Positions 12,616 through 14,180 of a stretch of DNA of 14,180 nt are shown here, piece by piece. Within the stretch, counting starts at the first letter, position 1. Each line of letters begins with the position of its first letter. Below the pieces are notes generated by a model. The model did not search any database, was not told the origin of the DNA, and saw nothing but the letters and a program-made list of their open reading frames with translations. Where the stretch lies: NCBI GenBank assembly GCA_021819045.1, contig JAKASM010000003.1:1-14180 (forward strand). Direction: 5' to 3'. The DNA is from Microcaldota archaeon. Its GTDB lineage: Archaea > Micrarchaeota > Micrarchaeia > Micrarchaeales > Micrarchaeaceae. The position numbers were made by a program, and so were the translations under genes.

Positions 12616-14180
12616 TTACACTATTGAATTTTTAATCGTAATATCTAATAACTGCGCTAGTGTTTTCCCACTATCAATTACTGGTTTACCTATTCTATAT
12701 CTTAAATTATTCTTATCAAAATCTACTATTATGTCATTATTCGAAGTTGATTCTTGCTCAAAGCCTTTAACTTTGCCCACTCTGCTTTTCAGTTTTTCTC
12801 CAATATCCATAATAAATCTAGCCCTTTCTTTTATTATATATTCATTTATAGTTTCTTGATCCGCTAAGTCCACGATAGCTAAAATAAATCGATCTCCGTT
12901 CTTTATTGCAAAATCGGCTTGTGTAGGGGTCATTTTAAATGAGTTGTGTGTGGATGACTTAATCTCGATCAGGAACTTTCCTAGCTCTAAGCCCTTCTCT
13001 TCGCCACCCTCTACAAAGTCATTTTCTATTTCATAATCACTGCCTATCCCTGTTCGTTCTACCTTTAAACCGTGAGATTCTAGAACTGCCTTCATTACTT
13101 TTTCTACACCCTCACCTACTGCTCTGTTTCTTTTTGCGGATTCGCTATTGCTTATCTGGGCAATAATGCCATTTATTACAGTGTCAGGGTCGTCCTTTAG
13201 TGAGTCCTCCAATTTGCTTAGTTTTTCCGAGTCCGCCCCTATTGCAGATATCAGTGAAACAGTGATATTATCTACGCTTCTTTTACTCGATTCATTTGGT
13301 AAGGTTGCCTTGATTAAATCTGCAATACTTATGCCCAAAGCATGTAATAATTTTATCGCATTTTCAGTTTTACACATGCTTTCCAATTCAGATGCTTCTG
13401 GATTCTTGAGTAGTAATGATAATGACTTGATACTGAGTTCTCCACTCTTGTTCCTTCCCATATTTACCCATTGTCTACCCCCTCCTCCTATCCTAGAAAA
13501 CCAAAAAGCCTTCCTTATCTTATGCTTTTTTGAGCAACTACAATTTACTTGTTCGAATTCGTCCCAGCTTGTATCTTTTACAATAACATACTCGAATAAA
13601 TATTTTAAGAACTTTATCGATTTTTGTGAACTATTTCTACATGTGTCTAGTATTCCTTTATCCTTTTTTCCTATAAATGCTATATCACTTAATTCTACAT
13701 TGTCTATACGGTGATCTACATCCCCATTAGAATTGTATATTTGTATCTCTTCTGGGTCTAGTAATTGCTCAATTTCACCGCTATTCAGTGACCCAGTTGT
13801 TTTAGTGAGCGTGTCCAACAAGATAAATCCTTCCTCACTGAGTCGTGTCCAATATCCTTGTTCTTTTATAAGTTCACAGTACTTAGTATTCATAACAAAT
13901 TCTGGTGGGAATATATCATGGTAAGCTTCTGCTCTTTTATCCCATAATGGTGGGGGGCATATGGGTTTCTCATCTTTTTTATTATCTAACATAATAGATG
14001 AATCGTCAGAAACTATTACTGGAAATCCTTGTAGCTCCTCAATTCTATTATTTTGCACCAACCATTTCAATAGTTCAGCATTGGCTAAAAAGTAAGTGTC
14101 TGTCTTGCTTATCTTTTTATTTTTATCTATGATAAGGGATAATGTTTCTCCTAGCTCTTTTTTACCGATAGAGCTTTTCG
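12616..14180 (-). CDS. Sacsin/NO VEIN-like protein with NOV_C (DUF3883) nuclease-like domain, 5' partial
   Basis: The frame runs open to the window edge, giving 520 visible residues; no supported start is seen, so the N-terminus is missing. A TTG at 14070 would give 484 residues but has no ribosome binding site, and similar-looking sequence continues upstream of it. Numbering from that TTG, the C-terminal domain at about 318-425 has GIGSDYEI (Asp345), FLIEIKSS (Glu369, Lys371) and TPTQADFAIKNGDRFILAIV, the PD-(D/E)XK-like pattern of NOV_C/DUF3883. The part before it (LLKWLVQNNRIEEL, GFPVIV, a Trp-rich WFSRIGGGGRQWV segment) resembles the linker modules of sacsin/NO VEIN proteins, which carry an N-terminal HSP90-like ATPase domain; that domain would lie outside this window. 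It is the first visible gene of the operon and ends 4 bases before the HTH-ImmA gene. Confidence 0.75.
   Translation of the reverse strand, partial: KSSIGKKELGETLSLIIDKNKKISKTDTYFLANAELLKWLVQNNRIEELQGFPVIVSDDSSIMLDNKKDEKPICPPPLWDKRAEAYHDIFPPEFVMNTKYCELIKEQGYWTRLSEEGFILLDTLTKTTGSLNSGEIEQLLDPEEIQIYNSNGDVDHRIDNVELSDIAFIGKKDKGILDTCRNSSQKSIKFLKYLFEYVIVKDTSWDEFEQVNCSCSKKHKIRKAFWFSRIGGGGRQWVNMGRNKSGELSIKSLSLLLKNPEASELESMCKTENAIKLLHALGISIADLIKATLPNESSKRSVDNITVSLISAIGADSEKLSKLEDSLKDDPDTVINGIIAQISNSESAKRNRAVGEGVEKVMKAVLESHGLKVERTGIGSDYEIENDFVEGGEEKGLELGKFLIEIKSSTHNSFKMTPTQADFAIKNGDRFILAIVDLADQETINEYIIKERARFIMDIGEKLKSRVGKVKGFEQESTSNNDIIVDFDKNNLRYRIGKPVIDSGKTLAQLLDITIKNSIV

Noticed and set aside
13148..13714. 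A 188-codon plus-strand frame opposite the NOV_C gene.
   Set aside because: It is Ser/Phe/Leu-rich, typical of the antisense of a Lys/Glu-rich gene, and no start signals are seen.
10064..14180. A CRISPR array or insertion sequence in the AT-rich island.
   Set aside because: There are no regularly spaced direct repeats of 24-40 bases, no transposase and no terminal inverted repeats that bracket a gene.

Overview
The window is archaeal. EF-1A sits directly upstream of ribosomal protein S10, there is a two-ring Cdc48/VAT-type AAA+ ATPase and an aIF5B-type initiation factor, the methionine-type tRNA carries an intron, and several genes have TATA-like boxes and GGTGA-type ribosome binding sites. 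Gene size and style fit a small-genome (DPANN / Micrarchaeota-like) archaeon, but that placement is inference; no 16S rRNA gene is present.

Region 1 (about 57-9290) is housekeeping DNA of balanced base composition. In order it holds an intron-containing tRNA(CAU), Cdc48, a tiny extremely acidic ORF, EF-1A plus S10, a 206-base gap with a TATA box and a possible small RNA, aIF5B, a strongly folded candidate non-coding RNA ahead of nucleoside diphosphate kinase, a convergent MIP18/DUF59 iron-sulfur assembly protein, and a DEAD-box RNA helicase with a structured leader. Translation, protein quality control, nucleotide supply and RNA remodelling dominate.

Region 2 (about 9290-10223) is transitional. 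A small unidentified gene whose real start lies one reading frame away from its body (an apparent +1 frameshift at a TTT TAG site) is divergent from an AbrB-like DNA-binding protein; two back-to-back TATA boxes lie between them. After the AbrB gene comes about 150 bases rich in inverted and direct repeats.

Region 3 (10224 to the right edge) is visibly more AT-rich and looks like an accessory island. It is one minus-strand operon: a large protein, cut by the window edge, with sacsin/NO VEIN-like sequence and a C-terminal NOV_C (DUF3883) PD-(D/E)XK nuclease-like domain; an Xre HTH protein fused to an ImmA/IrrE metallopeptidase; a DUF4411 PIN-domain protein; and a single-pass membrane protein. 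The intergenic gaps are 4, 9 and about 21 bases. The HTH-ImmA plus PIN pair resembles a toxin-antitoxin module, and its tight coupling to a NOV_C protein and a membrane protein makes this the best candidate for an undescribed defence or stress-response system. The first part of the large gene lies outside the window, so its N-terminal ATPase domain is predicted but not seen.
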